Part shown: in pieces, positions 15,179-25,276 of the stretch
Layout: every line of letters begins with the position of its first letter
Position numbering within the stretch: position 1 is the stretch's first letter
DNA from: Polaromonas sp. JS666
Lineage (GTDB): Bacteria; Pseudomonadota; Gammaproteobacteria; Burkholderiales; Burkholderiaceae_C
Assembly: GCF_000013865.1 (NCBI RefSeq)
Contig: NC_007948.1
Location: forward strand, 3,968,001 to 4,032,000
Length of the DNA: 64,000 nt
Direction of reading: 5' to 3'
Notes under the pieces: model-generated
Database searches by the model: none
Seen by the model: the letters and a program-made list of their open reading frames with translations, nothing else
Told to the model about the DNA's origin: nothing
Position numbers and translations under genes: made by a program

Positions 15179-16486
15179 TTAGTTTTTCTGATTGTTCTTC
15201 AGTTTCAACTCATTCAACTTATCAGAAATCCTGATCTCCAGGCCGCGGTTGACGGGCCGGTACCAGTCGGGCGCACGCAGCCCCTCGGGGAAATAATTCT
15301 CGCCGGCAGCAAAACCGTCCTCCTCATCATGGGCGTAGCGGTAGTCTTTCCCATAATCGAGCTCTTTCATGAGCCTGGTCGGCGCATTGCGCAAATGCAG
15401 CGGCACGGGACGGGTGCCGTCCTTGCGGATAAAAGCCTTGGCCTCGTTGAAGGCCTTGTAAACGGCATTGGACTTGGGCGCCACCGCCAGGTAGATCACG
15501 CATTGGGCCAGGGCCAGTTCGCCTTCGGGTGATCCGAGGCGTTCATAGACCTCCGCCGCATCCAGCGCCAGCCGGAGGGCGCGCGGGTCGGCCAGCCCGA
15601 TGTCTTCGCTGGCCATGCGAATCAGCCGGCGCGCCATGTAACGCGGTTCGGCACCACCATCGAGCATGCGCATGAACCAGTAGAGTGCGGCGTCGGGGTC
15701 GGAACCCCGCACGGATTTGTGCAGCGCGGAGATGGTGTCGTAGAACTGCTCGCCGCCCTTGTCGTAGCGACGCAGGCGTTCGCCCAGCACTTTCAGCAGC
15801 CAGGCATCGGTCACTACTGTGATTTTCTCGCTGCGCGCCGCCACCCCAAGGGATTCCAGCGTATTGAGCAGCCGCCGGGCGTCGCCGTCGGCATAGGCCA
15901 CGAGCCGGTCCACCGCCGCATCCGCTATGCTTTCGATAGCTGGAAGCGCCCGTTCTTCAAGGACCTTGACCACGATCCTCTTGAGGTCGGCCTCGACGAG
16001 CGGCTGCAGCACGTAAACCACCGCGCGCGACAGCAGGGCGGAGTTCACCTCGAACGACGGGTTCTCCGTGGTGGCGCCAATAAAAGTGAAAAGGCCGCTT
16101 TCCACGTGCGGCAGGAAGGCGTCCTGCTGGCTTTTGTTGAAACGGTGCACCTCATCGACAAACACGATGGTGCGCCGGCCGCCCTGCCCCTGCCAGATGC
16201 TCGCCTGTTCCACCGCTTCGCGAATGTCCTTGACACCGCCGAGCACGGCGGAAATGGTGATGAAATGCGCATCGAAACTGCTGGCCATCAGCCGGGCAAG
16301 CGTGGTCTTGCCAACGCCAGGCGGCCCCCAGAGGATGCAGCTGTGCGGCTGGCCGGACTCAAAGGCAATGCGCAGCGGCATGCCTTCGCCCAGCAGATGC
16401 TGCTGGCCAATGACCTCGCCCAGGCTCTTCGGACGGAGCCGTTCCGCCAACGGCGCCTGCATCTGTGGGTCTACCTTGGGAGCCAT
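15179..16486 (-). CDS. rarA: Replication-associated recombination protein A (RarA/MgsA)
   Basis: A 435-residue AAA+ ATPase related to the clamp loader, acting at stalled replication forks. It starts with PLAERLRPKSLGEVIGQQHLL, then Walker A GPPGVGKTTLARLM (residues 54-67), Walker B IVFVDEVHRFNKSQQD, sensor 1 GATTENPSFEVNSALLSRA, and the C-terminal tetramerisation region with RMASEDIGLADPRAL. The length fits the family. It lies downstream of lolA and ftsK, the usual Burkholderiales order. A 17-bp palindrome at 15924-15940 lies inside the gene, in codons for AIESIA. Confidence 0.95.
   Translation of the reverse strand: MAPKVDPQMQAPLAERLRPKSLGEVIGQQHLLGEGMPLRIAFESGQPHSCILWGPPGVGKTTLARLMASSFDAHFITISAVLGGVKDIREAVEQASIWQGQGGRRTIVFVDEVHRFNKSQQDAFLPHVESGLFTFIGATTENPSFEVNSALLSRAVVYVLQPLVEADLKRIVVKVLEERALPAIESIADAAVDRLVAYADGDARRLLNTLESLGVAARSEKITVVTDAWLLKVLGERLRRYDKGGEQFYDTISALHKSVRGSDPDAALYWFMRMLDGGAEPRYMARRLIRMASEDIGLADPRALRLALDAAEVYERLGSPEGELALAQCVIYLAVAPKSNAVYKAFNEAKAFIRKDGTRPVPLHLRNAPTRLMKELDYGKDYRYAHDEEDGFAAGENYFPEGLRAPDWYRPVNRGLEIRISDKLNELKLKNNQKN
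15924..15940. repeat. 17-bp palindromic repeat inside rarA
   Basis: GCTATGCTTTCGATAGC has GCTAT and ATAGC arms around seven bases. It is one of five such elements in the window and lies in frame within rarA (AIESIA), in a helix-rich stretch between the AAA+ core and the C-terminal domain. Confidence 0.6.
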
Positions 16487-16521
16487 CGGGCTAATGCGTG
16501 ACGCGCCTGTCCATCGCCCGG

Positions 16522-17241
16522 CTACTGACGGATCACGTCGGCACCGGACGGCGGCTTGAACTGGAAGCTGGCCGGGCTCAGCACGGGATTGATCTCAAAC
16601 TGGCTGAAAGTCATCACCGACTTCTGGCCAAAGCTGTCCAGAATTTCCAGCGCTGCGAGCTCGCTCCCCTTGTCCGTGGACCTGAATCCCACCTGGATGC
16701 TTTGAAGCTGGCCTTCGCGGGTTTTCGGCACGGCCTGCACCCACTGCAGCCCGCCTTTGTCGGGCAGCGGCGTCAAACGGAAATCCGCTTCCAGGCCCTT
16801 GAGGTCGGCCGCGGCAGCCACCACCGCGGCCGGCGTGCCGTTCAGCACCTGCGCCAGCTTGCGGGACGTGACCTGGTTCAGGTCCACGTCATGCAGCCAC
16901 AGCGTCTGGCCATCGGCGACGATGCTTTGCTCAAAGGGCTTTTTGTAGATGAACTTGAAGCGGTTGGGCCGCAGGAACTCAAAGCTGCCGCTGGAGGTCT
17001 TGGTCTTGGCCGTTTGCCCCTCCTTGGCCGGACTGGTTACCACCTGGGTGAAGCTGGCGCGCCCGCTTTTCGTGGTCTTGATGAAATTCTCGAGACTATC
17101 AAGGCCGGTGACTCCCGTGGTTTGAGCGCTTGCAGCCATTGAAATCATGGCAACAAGCGTTGCCAGCGTGACTGACGCAGCCCGAACCGCGCCTCGCCAT
17201 AGGCTGGCCGGAAAGGCGTCCGTGAAAGTGTATTTCATCAT
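16522..17241 (-). CDS. lolA: Outer-membrane lipoprotein carrier protein LolA
   Basis: A periplasmic chaperone that takes lipoproteins from LolCDE to LolB. From ATG 17241 it has 239 residues with a signal peptide ending MISMAASA-QTT. Family features include FTQVVTSP, SGSFEFLRPNRFKFIYKKP (residues 85-103), VADGQTLWLHDVDLNQV, and the C-terminal SQFEINPVLSPASFQFKPP stretch. The open frame extends to 17385, but the signal peptide fixes the start near 17241 or the adjacent ATG at 17238. It lies between ftsK and rarA, as in other Burkholderiales. Confidence 0.93.
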   Translation of the reverse strand: MMKYTFTDAFPASLWRGAVRAASVTLATLVAMISMAASAQTTGVTGLDSLENFIKTTKSGRASFTQVVTSPAKEGQTAKTKTSSGSFEFLRPNRFKFIYKKPFEQSIVADGQTLWLHDVDLNQVTSRKLAQVLNGTPAAVVAAAADLKGLEADFRLTPLPDKGGLQWVQAVPKTREGQLQSIQVGFRSTDKGSELAALEILDSFGQKSVMTFSQFEINPVLSPASFQFKPPSGADVIRQ

Positions 17242-17381
17242 GATGTGCGATTCGGGATTATCCGGTGTGGTGAGGGATACGGGTGAGGCAGGTGAAAGGT
17301 TTATGGGCATTGCCGTAGGATTCCGGCCGAACCCGGAGGTTGCCTCAACAATGTATCGGCCAGGTAAATCCCGGCCTGTCG

Positions 17382-19727
17382 TCATTCAGCCCGGGCCGGC
17401 ACCAGAATTTCGCGCTGGCCGCTGCCCGACATGGCGCTGACCAGTCCGGAATTTTCCATTTCCTCCAGCATGCGTGCCGCGCGGTTGTAGCCGATCTTCA
17501 GATGGCGCTGCACCAGGGAGATGGACGCCTTGCGGTTTTTCAGCACGATTTCCACCGCCTGGTCATACATCGGGTCCTTGTCGCCGCCGGCCTCACCACC
17601 ATCGCCCAGCAGATCACCGCCCTCGCCATCGACCGTACCGCCTTCGAGCACGCCGTCAATGTAGTTGGGCTCGCCCTGCTGCTTGAGGTAGGCCACCACG
17701 CGGTGCACTTCGTCGTCGCTGACGAAGGCGCCGTGCACACGAATCGGGAAACCCGTGCCGCTGGGCATGTAGAGCATGTCACCCATGCCCAGCAGGGCTT
17801 CGGCGCCCATCTGGTCAAGAATGGTACGGCTATCGATCTTGCTGCTCACCTGGAAGGACAGGCGGGTGGGAATGTTGGCCTTGATCAGGCCGGTGATCAC
17901 ATCCACACTGGGGCGTTGCGTGGCCAGCACCAGATGGATGCCGGCGGCACGGGCCTTCTGCGCCAGGCGGGCGATCAGTTCCTCGATCTTCTTGCCCACC
18001 ACAATCATCAGGTCGGCCAGCTCGTCAATCACCACGACGATGTAGGGCAGGCGTTCCAGGGGCTCGGGCTGCTCGGGCGTCAGGCTGAACGGGTTGTAGA
18101 GGAATTCGCCGCGCACCTTGGCTTCGTCGATCTTGGCGTTGTAGCCGGCCAGGTTGCGCACGCCCAGCTTGCTCATCAGCTTGTAGCGCTTTTCCATTTC
18201 GGCCACGCACCAGTTCAGGCCGTGCGCTGCCTGGCGCATGTCGGTCACCACGGGGGCCAGCAGGTGCGGAATGCCCTCGTAGACACTCATCTCCAGCATC
18301 TTCGGGTCAATCAGCAGCAGGCGTACATCACGCGCATCAGCCTTGTAGAGCAGGCTCAGGATCATCGCGTTGATACCCACCGACTTACCCGAACCGGTGG
18401 TGCCGGCGACCAGGCAATGCGGCATTTTCGCCAGGTCGGCCACCACGGCATTGCCGCCGATGTCCTTGCCCAGGCCGATCGTGAGCATGGACTTCGCTTC
18501 GTTATAGACCTGGGAGCCCAGGATCTCGCTGAGCTTGATCGACTGACGCTTGGCGTTGGGCAGCTCCAGCGCCATGTAGTTTTTGCCCGGAATGGTCTCG
18601 ATCACGCGGATGGACACGAGGCTCAGCGCACGCGCCAGGTCCTTGGCCAGGTTGACGACCTGCGAGCCCTTCACACCGGTTGCCGGCTCGATTTCATAGC
18701 GCGTGATGACGGGGCCGGGAGCGGCCGCCACCACACGCACCTCAACGCCGAAGTCCTTGAGTTTCTTCTCGATCAGGCGTGAGGTCATCTCCAGGGTTTC
18801 GGGCGCCACGCCTTCCTGCCGCTGCAGCGCGCCGTCGAGCAGATCGACCTGCGGCAGCTTGGAATCGGGCATTTCGCTGAAGAGCGGCTTTTGCCGTTCC
18901 TTGGCCACGCGCTCGCTCTTGGGAATGTCGACCCGGACGGGCTCGATCAAAACCGGAACCGGGTGGTGTTCCTCGATTTCGATGCGCTCGTCGATCAGCG
19001 TTTCTTCTCGCTCGCGGGCGGCAAGCTTGCCGAAGGCCAGATCTTCAGCGATCTCGCGTTTTTCGCGGCGTGAGTCGACCAGGTTGTCAATCCACGCGCC
19101 TATCCGCAAGGCTACATGCGCCCATGAGAAACCGAATACGACCGACACCGCAATGACACCGAGAGCGATAAACACGAGGCCCGAGCCGGCGAAGCCCAAC
19201 CACTTGACCCCCAGCGTGCCGACCAGATAACCGAACACGCCGCCCGCATGCCCGGGCAGACGAAATTCAAACCGGTACAGCCGCGACCACTCCAGCGCCG
19301 CGCTGACCATCACCAGCAGCAGCAGTCCCAGCCAGAACCTGAGGCGGTCGCTGTGCGGGGGAGCGGCAGATGCCAACGGCTCCCCGCGCAGCCAGCGCGC
19401 CAGCGAAGACAGCCAGACCCGGGCACCCACGGCCAGCGTCCACCACACCGAAAATCCGAGCAGGAAATAACTCGCATCGGCCAGCCACGCTCCCAGACGT
19501 CCACCCCAGTTCCGGGCGGCCGCAGACGCGCCACCGGCAGTGTCTGCCATGCCCGAGGTCGACCAGGCGGCATCCTGCGGCGAATAGCTCAGCAGCGCAG
19601 CCAGCCAGAAAATCAGGCCCAGCAAGCCCAGAATCAGGCTGACTTCATGGGCGAAACGTTTGATGCCGCCGGGCACGCCTGCGGCGGAGGATGTTCTCGA
19701 GTTCAGGGTGTCAAGTGAGTAAGTCAT
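17382..19727 (-). CDS. ftsK: DNA translocase FtsK
   Basis: A 781-residue septal DNA pump that moves chromosome ends and activates XerCD recombination at dif. The N-terminal 200 residues hold about four membrane segments. A short linker (about 210-300) rich in charged residues follows, then the motor with Walker [14 protein letters not shown] (residues 441-453) and Walker B LLLIDPK near 471. A C-terminal winged-helix gamma domain (about 720-781) reads [20 protein letters not shown]. The linker is much shorter than in E. coli FtsK, the usual form in beta-proteobacteria. Its stop lies 140 bases upstream of the lolA start. Confidence 0.95.
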   Translation of the reverse strand: MTYSLDTLNSRTSSAAGVPGGIKRFAHEVSLILGLLGLIFWLAALLSYSPQDAAWSTSGMADTAGGASAAARNWGGRLGAWLADASYFLLGFSVWWTLAVGARVWLSSLARWLRGEPLASAAPPHSDRLRFWLGLLLLVMVSAALEWSRLYRFEFRLPGHAGGVFGYLVGTLGVKWLGFAGSGLVFIALGVIAVSVVFGFSWAHVALRIGAWIDNLVDSRREKREIAEDLAFGKLAAREREETLIDERIEIEEHHPVPVLIEPVRVDIPKSERVAKERQKPLFSEMPDSKLPQVDLLDGALQRQEGVAPETLEMTSRLIEKKLKDFGVEVRVVAAAPGPVITRYEIEPATGVKGSQVVNLAKDLARALSLVSIRVIETIPGKNYMALELPNAKRQSIKLSEILGSQVYNEAKSMLTIGLGKDIGGNAVVADLAKMPHCLVAGTTGSGKSVGINAMILSLLYKADARDVRLLLIDPKMLEMSVYEGIPHLLAPVVTDMRQAAHGLNWCVAEMEKRYKLMSKLGVRNLAGYNAKIDEAKVRGEFLYNPFSLTPEQPEPLERLPYIVVVIDELADLMIVVGKKIEELIARLAQKARAAGIHLVLATQRPSVDVITGLIKANIPTRLSFQVSSKIDSRTILDQMGAEALLGMGDMLYMPSGTGFPIRVHGAFVSDDEVHRVVAYLKQQGEPNYIDGVLEGGTVDGEGGDLLGDGGEAGGDKDPMYDQAVEIVLKNRKASISLVQRHLKIGYNRAARMLEEMENSGLVSAMSGSGQREILVPARAE

Positions 19728-19802
19728 GGACCGGTCAGAGCTTACCGCAGTTGGCGAGCACTTCGGCGGAGGCGGACGTGCAACGGATACAGCGAGGCGG
19801 TG

Positions 19803-20480
19803 TCAACCCAGCGAATGAAGGCGCTCCCTCACCAGGAGCGAACTGTCATCGCGCGTTTCAATGAATCCGCGCTCCTCGAGGTCTTTCATCACCCGGCTGA
19901 CCATCTCGCGTGAAGCGCCGACCATCTTGGCCAGATCCTGACGCGAGACCTTGTCGCGAATCACGGCATTGCCTTCGCCGTCCTCGCTGGCAAACTCCAG
20001 CAGCGCCCGGGCCACGCGCCCGTAGACGTCCATCAGTGCCAGAGATTCAATCTTGCGGTCTGCATGGCGCAGGCGCTGCACCAGCCCTTTCAGCACCGCA
20101 TAAGCCATGGAGCTGTTCTCGGGAAGGCAACGCGCAAACTCCGGCTGGCCGAGTATCAGGGCGTCGGTCTGAACCTCTGCACATACCGTGGCTGAATGGG
20201 GTTCATTGTCGATCAGGCTCATCTCGCCGACATAGTCGCCGGGATGCATGGTGGCCAGAATGACCTCGCGGCCCCGGGTGTCGGTGGTGATGACACGTGC
20301 ACGCCCGGTGAGAATGATAGATAGGGCATTTGATTTTTTGCCCTGCTCCACAATGGCTTCGCCACGCTTGAAACGGCGCTTGACCACCGCATTGGCCACG
20401 GACTCTGCCTGGCTGGCCGTCAGCATCGAAAAAAGAGGCACCCGGCGAATCAATTCCAGATTGGACACCATCGTCGTCAT
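19803..20480 (-). CDS. Crp/Fnr-family transcriptional regulator
   Basis: A 225-residue regulator with an N-terminal cyclic-nucleotide-binding-like beta barrel (HPGDYVGEMSLIDNEPHSATV, residues 79-99) and a C-terminal helix-turn-helix (SRQDLAKMVGASREMVSRVM, residues 179-198). It lacks the cysteine set of an FNR iron-sulfur sensor, so it is more like a CRP-type or redox-independent member. Start 20480 is supported by GGAGAG five bases upstream; the open frame extends to 20513. It is divergent from trxB with 160 bases between, a conserved arrangement in related bacteria. Its ligand and targets are unknown. Confidence 0.88.
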   Translation of the reverse strand: MTTMVSNLELIRRVPLFSMLTASQAESVANAVVKRRFKRGEAIVEQGKKSNALSIILTGRARVITTDTRGREVILATMHPGDYVGEMSLIDNEPHSATVCAEVQTDALILGQPEFARCLPENSSMAYAVLKGLVQRLRHADRKIESLALMDVYGRVARALLEFASEDGEGNAVIRDKVSRQDLAKMVGASREMVSRVMKDLEERGFIETRDDSSLLVRERLHSLG

Positions 20481-20547
20481 ATCAACTCTCTCCAAACCTT
20501 GCGGCGACGACAAGTCGCGCGAGTTCTTACAATGGCTTTTATCGTGA

Positions 20548-21582
<1,035 letters not shown>

Positions 21583-21669
21583 TACAGGGCAGCTGATTAA
21601 AAGCAGTTGATTCAGGGCTGCCGGGTTGCGGTCAGGCCACACCATAGCCCCGCTCATGCTCATGCTCAT

Positions 21670-21687
21670 GGCCCGCCATTGCGGGCC
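21670..21687. other. Hairpin downstream of trxB
   Basis: GGCCCGC at 21670-21676 pairs with GCGGGCC at 21681-21687 across the loop CATT. No T-run follows, so it is a weak terminator candidate. The direct repeat CATGCTCATGCTCATG lies just upstream and runs into the stem. Confidence 0.4.
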
Positions 21688-21711
21688 GCGTGGCAGCGGG
21701 AAGATGCAGTT

Positions 21712-21740
21712 TTGTGGAAAGCCGGTTTTCAGGCTATAAT
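21712..21740 (+). promoter_or_regulatory. Sigma-70 promoter of rpmB-rpmG
   Basis: TTGTGG at 21712-21717 and a consensus TATAAT at 21735-21740 are separated by 17 bases, about 77 bases upstream of the rpmB start. This is the best-looking sigma-70 promoter in the window, as expected for ribosomal-protein genes. Confidence 0.75.
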
Positions 21741-21817
21741 TTAAGGCTTAGCTGCGCATCCGCAGGGCAATCCCCTTCGGCCAGCATCCGATTTCTAATT
21801 TTTTACGGAGAGTGCTC

Positions 21818-22051
21818 ATGGCACGCGTCTGTCAGGTAACGGGCAAAGGCCCGATGGTGGGAAACAATGTTTCTCACGCCAACAACAAAACCAAGCGCCG
21901 GTTCATGCCTAACCTGCAATATCGCCGCTTCTGGGTCGAGAGCGAAAACCGCTGGGTGCGCCTGCGCATCACCAGTGCGGGTCTGCGCTTGATTGATAAA
22001 AAAGGCATCGATGCCATCCTCGTGGACCTCCGTGCCCGCGGTGAAATCTAA
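21818..22051 (+). CDS. rpmB: 50S ribosomal protein L28
   Basis: A 77-residue L28 protein beginning [23 protein letters not shown], the standard family N-terminus, with [19 protein letters not shown] following. ATG at 21818 is preceded by ACGGAGAG; the upstream in-frame ATG at 21812 gives only two extra residues and fits worse. It is cotranscribed with rpmG 11 bases downstream from the TTGTGG/TATAAT promoter at 21712-21740. L28 is an exit-side protein of the large ribosomal subunit. Confidence 0.97.
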   Translation: MARVCQVTGKGPMVGNNVSHANNKTKRRFMPNLQYRRFWVESENRWVRLRITSAGLRLIDKKGIDAILVDLRARGEI

Positions 22052-22062
22052 GGAGAAGCACC

Positions 22063-22230
22063 ATGGCTAAAGGCGCACGCGAAAAAATCAAGCTGGAATC
22101 CACTGCCGGCACCGGTCATTTCTATACGACCACCAAAAACAAGAAAACCACGCCCGACAAAATGCTGATCATGAAATTTGATCCCAAGGCACGCAAGCAC
22201 GTGGAATACAAGGAAATCAAGCTGAAGTAA
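22063..22230 (+). CDS. rpmG: 50S ribosomal protein L33
   Basis: A 55-residue L33 beginning [20 protein letters not shown] and ending [11 protein letters not shown]. The start is fixed by AAGGAGAAGCACC directly upstream. It lacks the CxxC zinc-binding pairs of the zinc-containing L33 form, so it is the zinc-independent type common in proteobacteria. It is the second gene of the rpmB-rpmG operon and is followed 38 bases later by a clear intrinsic terminator. Confidence 0.97.
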   Translation: MAKGAREKIKLESTAGTGHFYTTTKNKKTTPDKMLIMKFDPKARKHVEYKEIKLK

Positions 22231-22268
22231 TTCAGCCCTGATTCCCCGCAGCGCCCTGCGCTGCAACC

Positions 22269-22297
22269 AAACCCGCTGTACCCCGGCGGGTTTTTTT
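22269..22297 (+). terminator. Intrinsic terminator of rpmB-rpmG
   Basis: AACCCGC at 22270-22276 pairs with GCGGGTT at 22286-22292, followed by a run of T up to 22297. It sits 38 bases after the rpmG stop. Confidence 0.88.
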
Positions 22298-22511
22298 ATG
22301 CCTGATCGATCCTGCCGGTCTTCGGCACGCCAGCCAGGACACACCATACCGCGCGCACCATGCGTCCGCAACACTCGGCGACCCAACCCGCTTCAAGCCC
22401 GGCAGAAAAAGACGGGAGCGCGCCGGCTTTCCCCCATGAGCAGTGTCACGAGCGACGGGAATCCCGGCATCAGGAGAAAAGCCTCTGCGGCACCACAGAA
22501 GGTGGCCCATG

Positions 22512-22546
22512 AAAAAACCGCCTGAGCAGCAATGCTGAGGCGGTTT
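22512..22546 (-). terminator. Intrinsic terminator of the desaturase gene, GNRA loop
   Basis: AAACCGCCT at 22515-22523 pairs with AGGCGGTTT at 22538-22546. Inside, AGCA pairs with TGCT across one G-G mismatch, leaving a four-base loop (GCAA on the plus strand, TTGC on the minus strand). On the minus strand the stem is followed by a T-run. It ends transcription from the desaturase gene, whose stop is at 22592. The span 22298-22511 holds nothing recognisable. Confidence 0.85.
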
Positions 22547-22591
22547 CGCGCTGCGGGGACGGGGCGCGAGCCCCGTTGCAGGAAAGTCAGG

Positions 22592-23791
22592 TCAGGCGCG
22601 GGCGGCGCGCAGCTTCATCGAGAATTCACGCAGCGCGGCAATGCCGCTTTCCTCGGCGCGGTGGCACCAGGCCTGCAGGTCAGTCGCCAGCTGCTCGCGC
22701 GAGGCGGAAGTGCTCAGCCACATCTGGCGCAGCTCTTCACGCATGGTGACCATCTTGTCCAGCACCGGGTGCTCGGCACGGGCCTGGGCCAGCTGCGGCT
22801 TGGCCGCTGCGGGCACCTTGTCATCATCACGGTGCAGCCAGCGATTGGCCGTGCGCAGCACCGACACGTCCGCCTTCCGGGCTTTCAGGACTTCAATCTC
22901 GGCCTTGCCGGCACGGCGCAACTCGCGCGCAAATCCGGCCATCACTTCGTAGCGATGGGCAATCAGGGCTTCGAGCGTCTTCTCGTCAGCCACGGGCTGG
23001 ATCGCGCCCAGCTGAAGCTTGGGCGGCACCTTCTTCACGGAAGCCAGACCGACCTTTTCCAGGGCGCGGATATATACCCAGCCGATGTCGAACTCGTAGG
23101 GTTTGACCGAGAACTTGGCCGACGTGGGATAGGTGTGGTGGTTGTTGTGCAACTCTTCGCCGCCAATCATGATGCCCCAGGGCGAAACGTTGGTGCTGGC
23201 GTCCGGTGCTTCAAAGTTGCGGTATCCCCAGTAGTGGCCGATACCATTGATGATGCCGGCCGCCGTCACGGGAATCCAGACCATCTGGACCGCCCACACG
23301 GCCAGACCGGCCGCACCAAACAGCGCCAGGTTCAGGATCATCATCAGGCCGACACCCTGCCAGCTATAGCGCGTGTAGACGTTGCGCTCCAGCCAGTCAT
23401 TGGGCGTGCCATGACCATACTTGGTCAGGGTTTCCTTGTTTTTGGTTTCGGCACGGTAGAGCTCGGCACCCTTCCAGAACACGGTTTCAATGCCGTGCGC
23501 CTGCGGGCTGTGCGGATCTTCCATGGTCTCGCACTTGGCGTGGTGTTTGCGGTGCACCGACACCCACTCCTTGGTGACTTGGCCCGTGCCCAGCCAGAGC
23601 CAGAAGCGGAAGAAGTGCGCCGGAAGGGCATGCAGATCCATGGCGCGGTGCGCCTGATGGCGATGCAGGTAAATCGTCACGCTGGCAATCGTGATGTGCG
23701 TTGTCACCAGGGTGTACAACACAATTTGCCACCAGCTGGCGGCTACCAGTCCATGAGCCAGCCAATCAATGGCGGCATCAAAAAAAATCAT
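22592..23791 (-). CDS. Acyl-CoA/acyl-lipid fatty acid desaturase
   Basis: A 399-residue membrane di-iron desaturase that introduces a double bond (probably delta-9) into fatty acyl chains. The three histidine boxes are HRHQAH (residues 43-48), HRKHH (80-84) and HNNHH (215-219), separated by hydrophobic segments as expected. The C-terminal 130 residues are an unusual helical, charged extension (DEKTLEALIAHRYEVMAG onward) with no motif I recognise. The gene is monocistronic with its own terminator. Such enzymes adjust membrane fluidity, often in response to cold; regulation is not visible here. Confidence 0.9.
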   Translation of the reverse strand: MIFFDAAIDWLAHGLVAASWWQIVLYTLVTTHITIASVTIYLHRHQAHRAMDLHALPAHFFRFWLWLGTGQVTKEWVSVHRKHHAKCETMEDPHSPQAHGIETVFWKGAELYRAETKNKETLTKYGHGTPNDWLERNVYTRYSWQGVGLMMILNLALFGAAGLAVWAVQMVWIPVTAAGIINGIGHYWGYRNFEAPDASTNVSPWGIMIGGEELHNNHHTYPTSAKFSVKPYEFDIGWVYIRALEKVGLASVKKVPPKLQLGAIQPVADEKTLEALIAHRYEVMAGFARELRRAGKAEIEVLKARKADVSVLRTANRWLHRDDDKVPAAAKPQLAQARAEHPVLDKMVTMREELRQMWLSTSASREQLATDLQAWCHRAEESGIAALREFSMKLRAARA

Positions 23792-23992
23792 AAAAGTCCT
23801 TTAAACAATCTGCACCAGCCCCTCATTCATCTTTGACCTGTCTCCATGGGCTGCACCAGACAACCCGTTATTGTACTGGGATCACTCCAAAATACCAAGT
23901 TATCGAGAGGTCACAAAAATCGCCAGAAGTCCCCAAAACCCGGGATCATTCTGTAACTTTTACCTAATTACCAGCAATTACCGCCAAAAATA

Positions 23993-25246
23993 TCACAACT
24001 TTTGCCATACGGCGGCAAAAAACCCATCGGTTTGATGCAGGTAGGGCCAGAGCCGCAAATAAGGACCCCGACACAGTCTTTCAGCCCCTTCCACCCCCAG
24101 ATGGGTCAACAAGGGCGCCACTTCAAGGGCGTTGAACTCTTTATTGGCAGCACTGAAGGCCTCGGCAATGGCCTCGTTTTCTTCACGCAAAATGCTGCAG
24201 GTGGCGTAAACCAGCCGTCCGCCGGGCTTCAAAAGGCGTGCGGCACTCTGCAAAATCGCGGCTTGCTTGGCCGTCAGCTCCTCGATGGCCTTGGGGTTCT
24301 GCCGCCATTTGAGGTCGGGATTGCGCCGCAGGGTACCCAGACCCGAACAGGGCGCATCCACCAGCACCCGGTCTATCTTGCCGGCCAGGCGCTTGATGCG
24401 GTCATCGCGCTCATGGGCAATGGCCACGGGATGGACGTTGGACAGGCCGCTGCGTGCCAGCCGGGGCTTGAGCGCATCGAGCCGATGACCCGAGGTGTCA
24501 AAGGCGTAGAGGCGTCCGGTATTGCGCATCGTGGCACCGATGGCCAGCGTTTTGCCTCCGGCACCGGCACAAAAGTCCACCACCATTTCGCCGCGTTTCG
24601 CGTCAAGCAGCAGGGCCAGCAGTTGCGAGCCCTCATCCTGCACTTCAATCGCACCCCGCGTGAAGGCGTCCAGCTTGCCCAGCTGCGGCTTGTCCACCAG
24701 GCGCAAGCCCCACGGGGAGTACGGCGTGGCTACTGTTTTAATAGCATGCTTGCCCAGTTCCTTTTGGACCTCAGCCCGTTTTTCCTTCAGGGTATTGACC
24801 CGCAAATCCAGCCCTGCCGGGGCATTGAGGCTTTCCACCAGCGGCCAGAAGTCGTCACCCAGCTGAGCCTTGAGTGGCTCCACCAGCCACTGCGGCAGGT
24901 TGTGGCGGTGCAGCTCCATCAGGTCTGACGGCTTCACCTGGTCACAACGCGCCAGCCAGTCTTTCTCCTGCTCGGTCAGCGCGCTCAGCAGAAAATCACG
25001 CTCCGCGGCAAAACCCAGAATGGCCAGGCGCCGCTCCGGCGGGCCGCTGCCGTGCTGGGCAAGATAGGCATAGAGGTTTTTTTTGCGCAGCACCCCATAA
25101 ATTGTTTCCGCCACGGTGGCGCGCTCGCGTGGGCCGAGGCGCATCTCGCGAAAATAGCGCGACACCACCATGTCGGCGGGGTGTTCAAATTTAAGGACCT
25201 GCTTGAGAAGCTCGGAACAACTGTCGAGTAAGGCTTTAGGGTGCAT
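23993..25246 (-). CDS. RsmB/NOP-family rRNA (cytosine-C5) methyltransferase
   Basis: A 417-residue SAM-dependent RNA methyltransferase, probably acting on 16S rRNA. Motif I VVDFCAGAGGKT lies at residues 222-233. The two catalytic cysteines are seen in DAPCSG (Cys300) and ATCS (Cys350). The N-terminal NusB-like RNA-binding region begins at about residue 10. An internal 17-bp palindrome at 24729-24745 encodes AIKTVA between the N-terminal and catalytic parts. The exact cytosine (C967 for RsmB in E. coli) cannot be certified from sequence alone. Confidence 0.85.
   Translation of the reverse strand: MHPKALLDSCSELLKQVLKFEHPADMVVSRYFREMRLGPRERATVAETIYGVLRKKNLYAYLAQHGSGPPERRLAILGFAAERDFLLSALTEQEKDWLARCDQVKPSDLMELHRHNLPQWLVEPLKAQLGDDFWPLVESLNAPAGLDLRVNTLKEKRAEVQKELGKHAIKTVATPYSPWGLRLVDKPQLGKLDAFTRGAIEVQDEGSQLLALLLDAKRGEMVVDFCAGAGGKTLAIGATMRNTGRLYAFDTSGHRLDALKPRLARSGLSNVHPVAIAHERDDRIKRLAGKIDRVLVDAPCSGLGTLRRNPDLKWRQNPKAIEELTAKQAAILQSAARLLKPGGRLVYATCSILREENEAIAEAFSAANKEFNALEVAPLLTHLGVEGAERLCRGPYLRLWPYLHQTDGFFAAVWQKL
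24729..24745. repeat. 17-bp palindromic repeat inside the rRNA methyltransferase gene
   Basis: GCTACTGTTTTAATAGC has arms differing at one base from the GCTAT/ATAGC form seen elsewhere. It is translated in frame as AIKTVA. Confidence 0.5.
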
Positions 25247-25276
25247 GGCCCTATTGTCCCATCTGGCCGCGCAGCT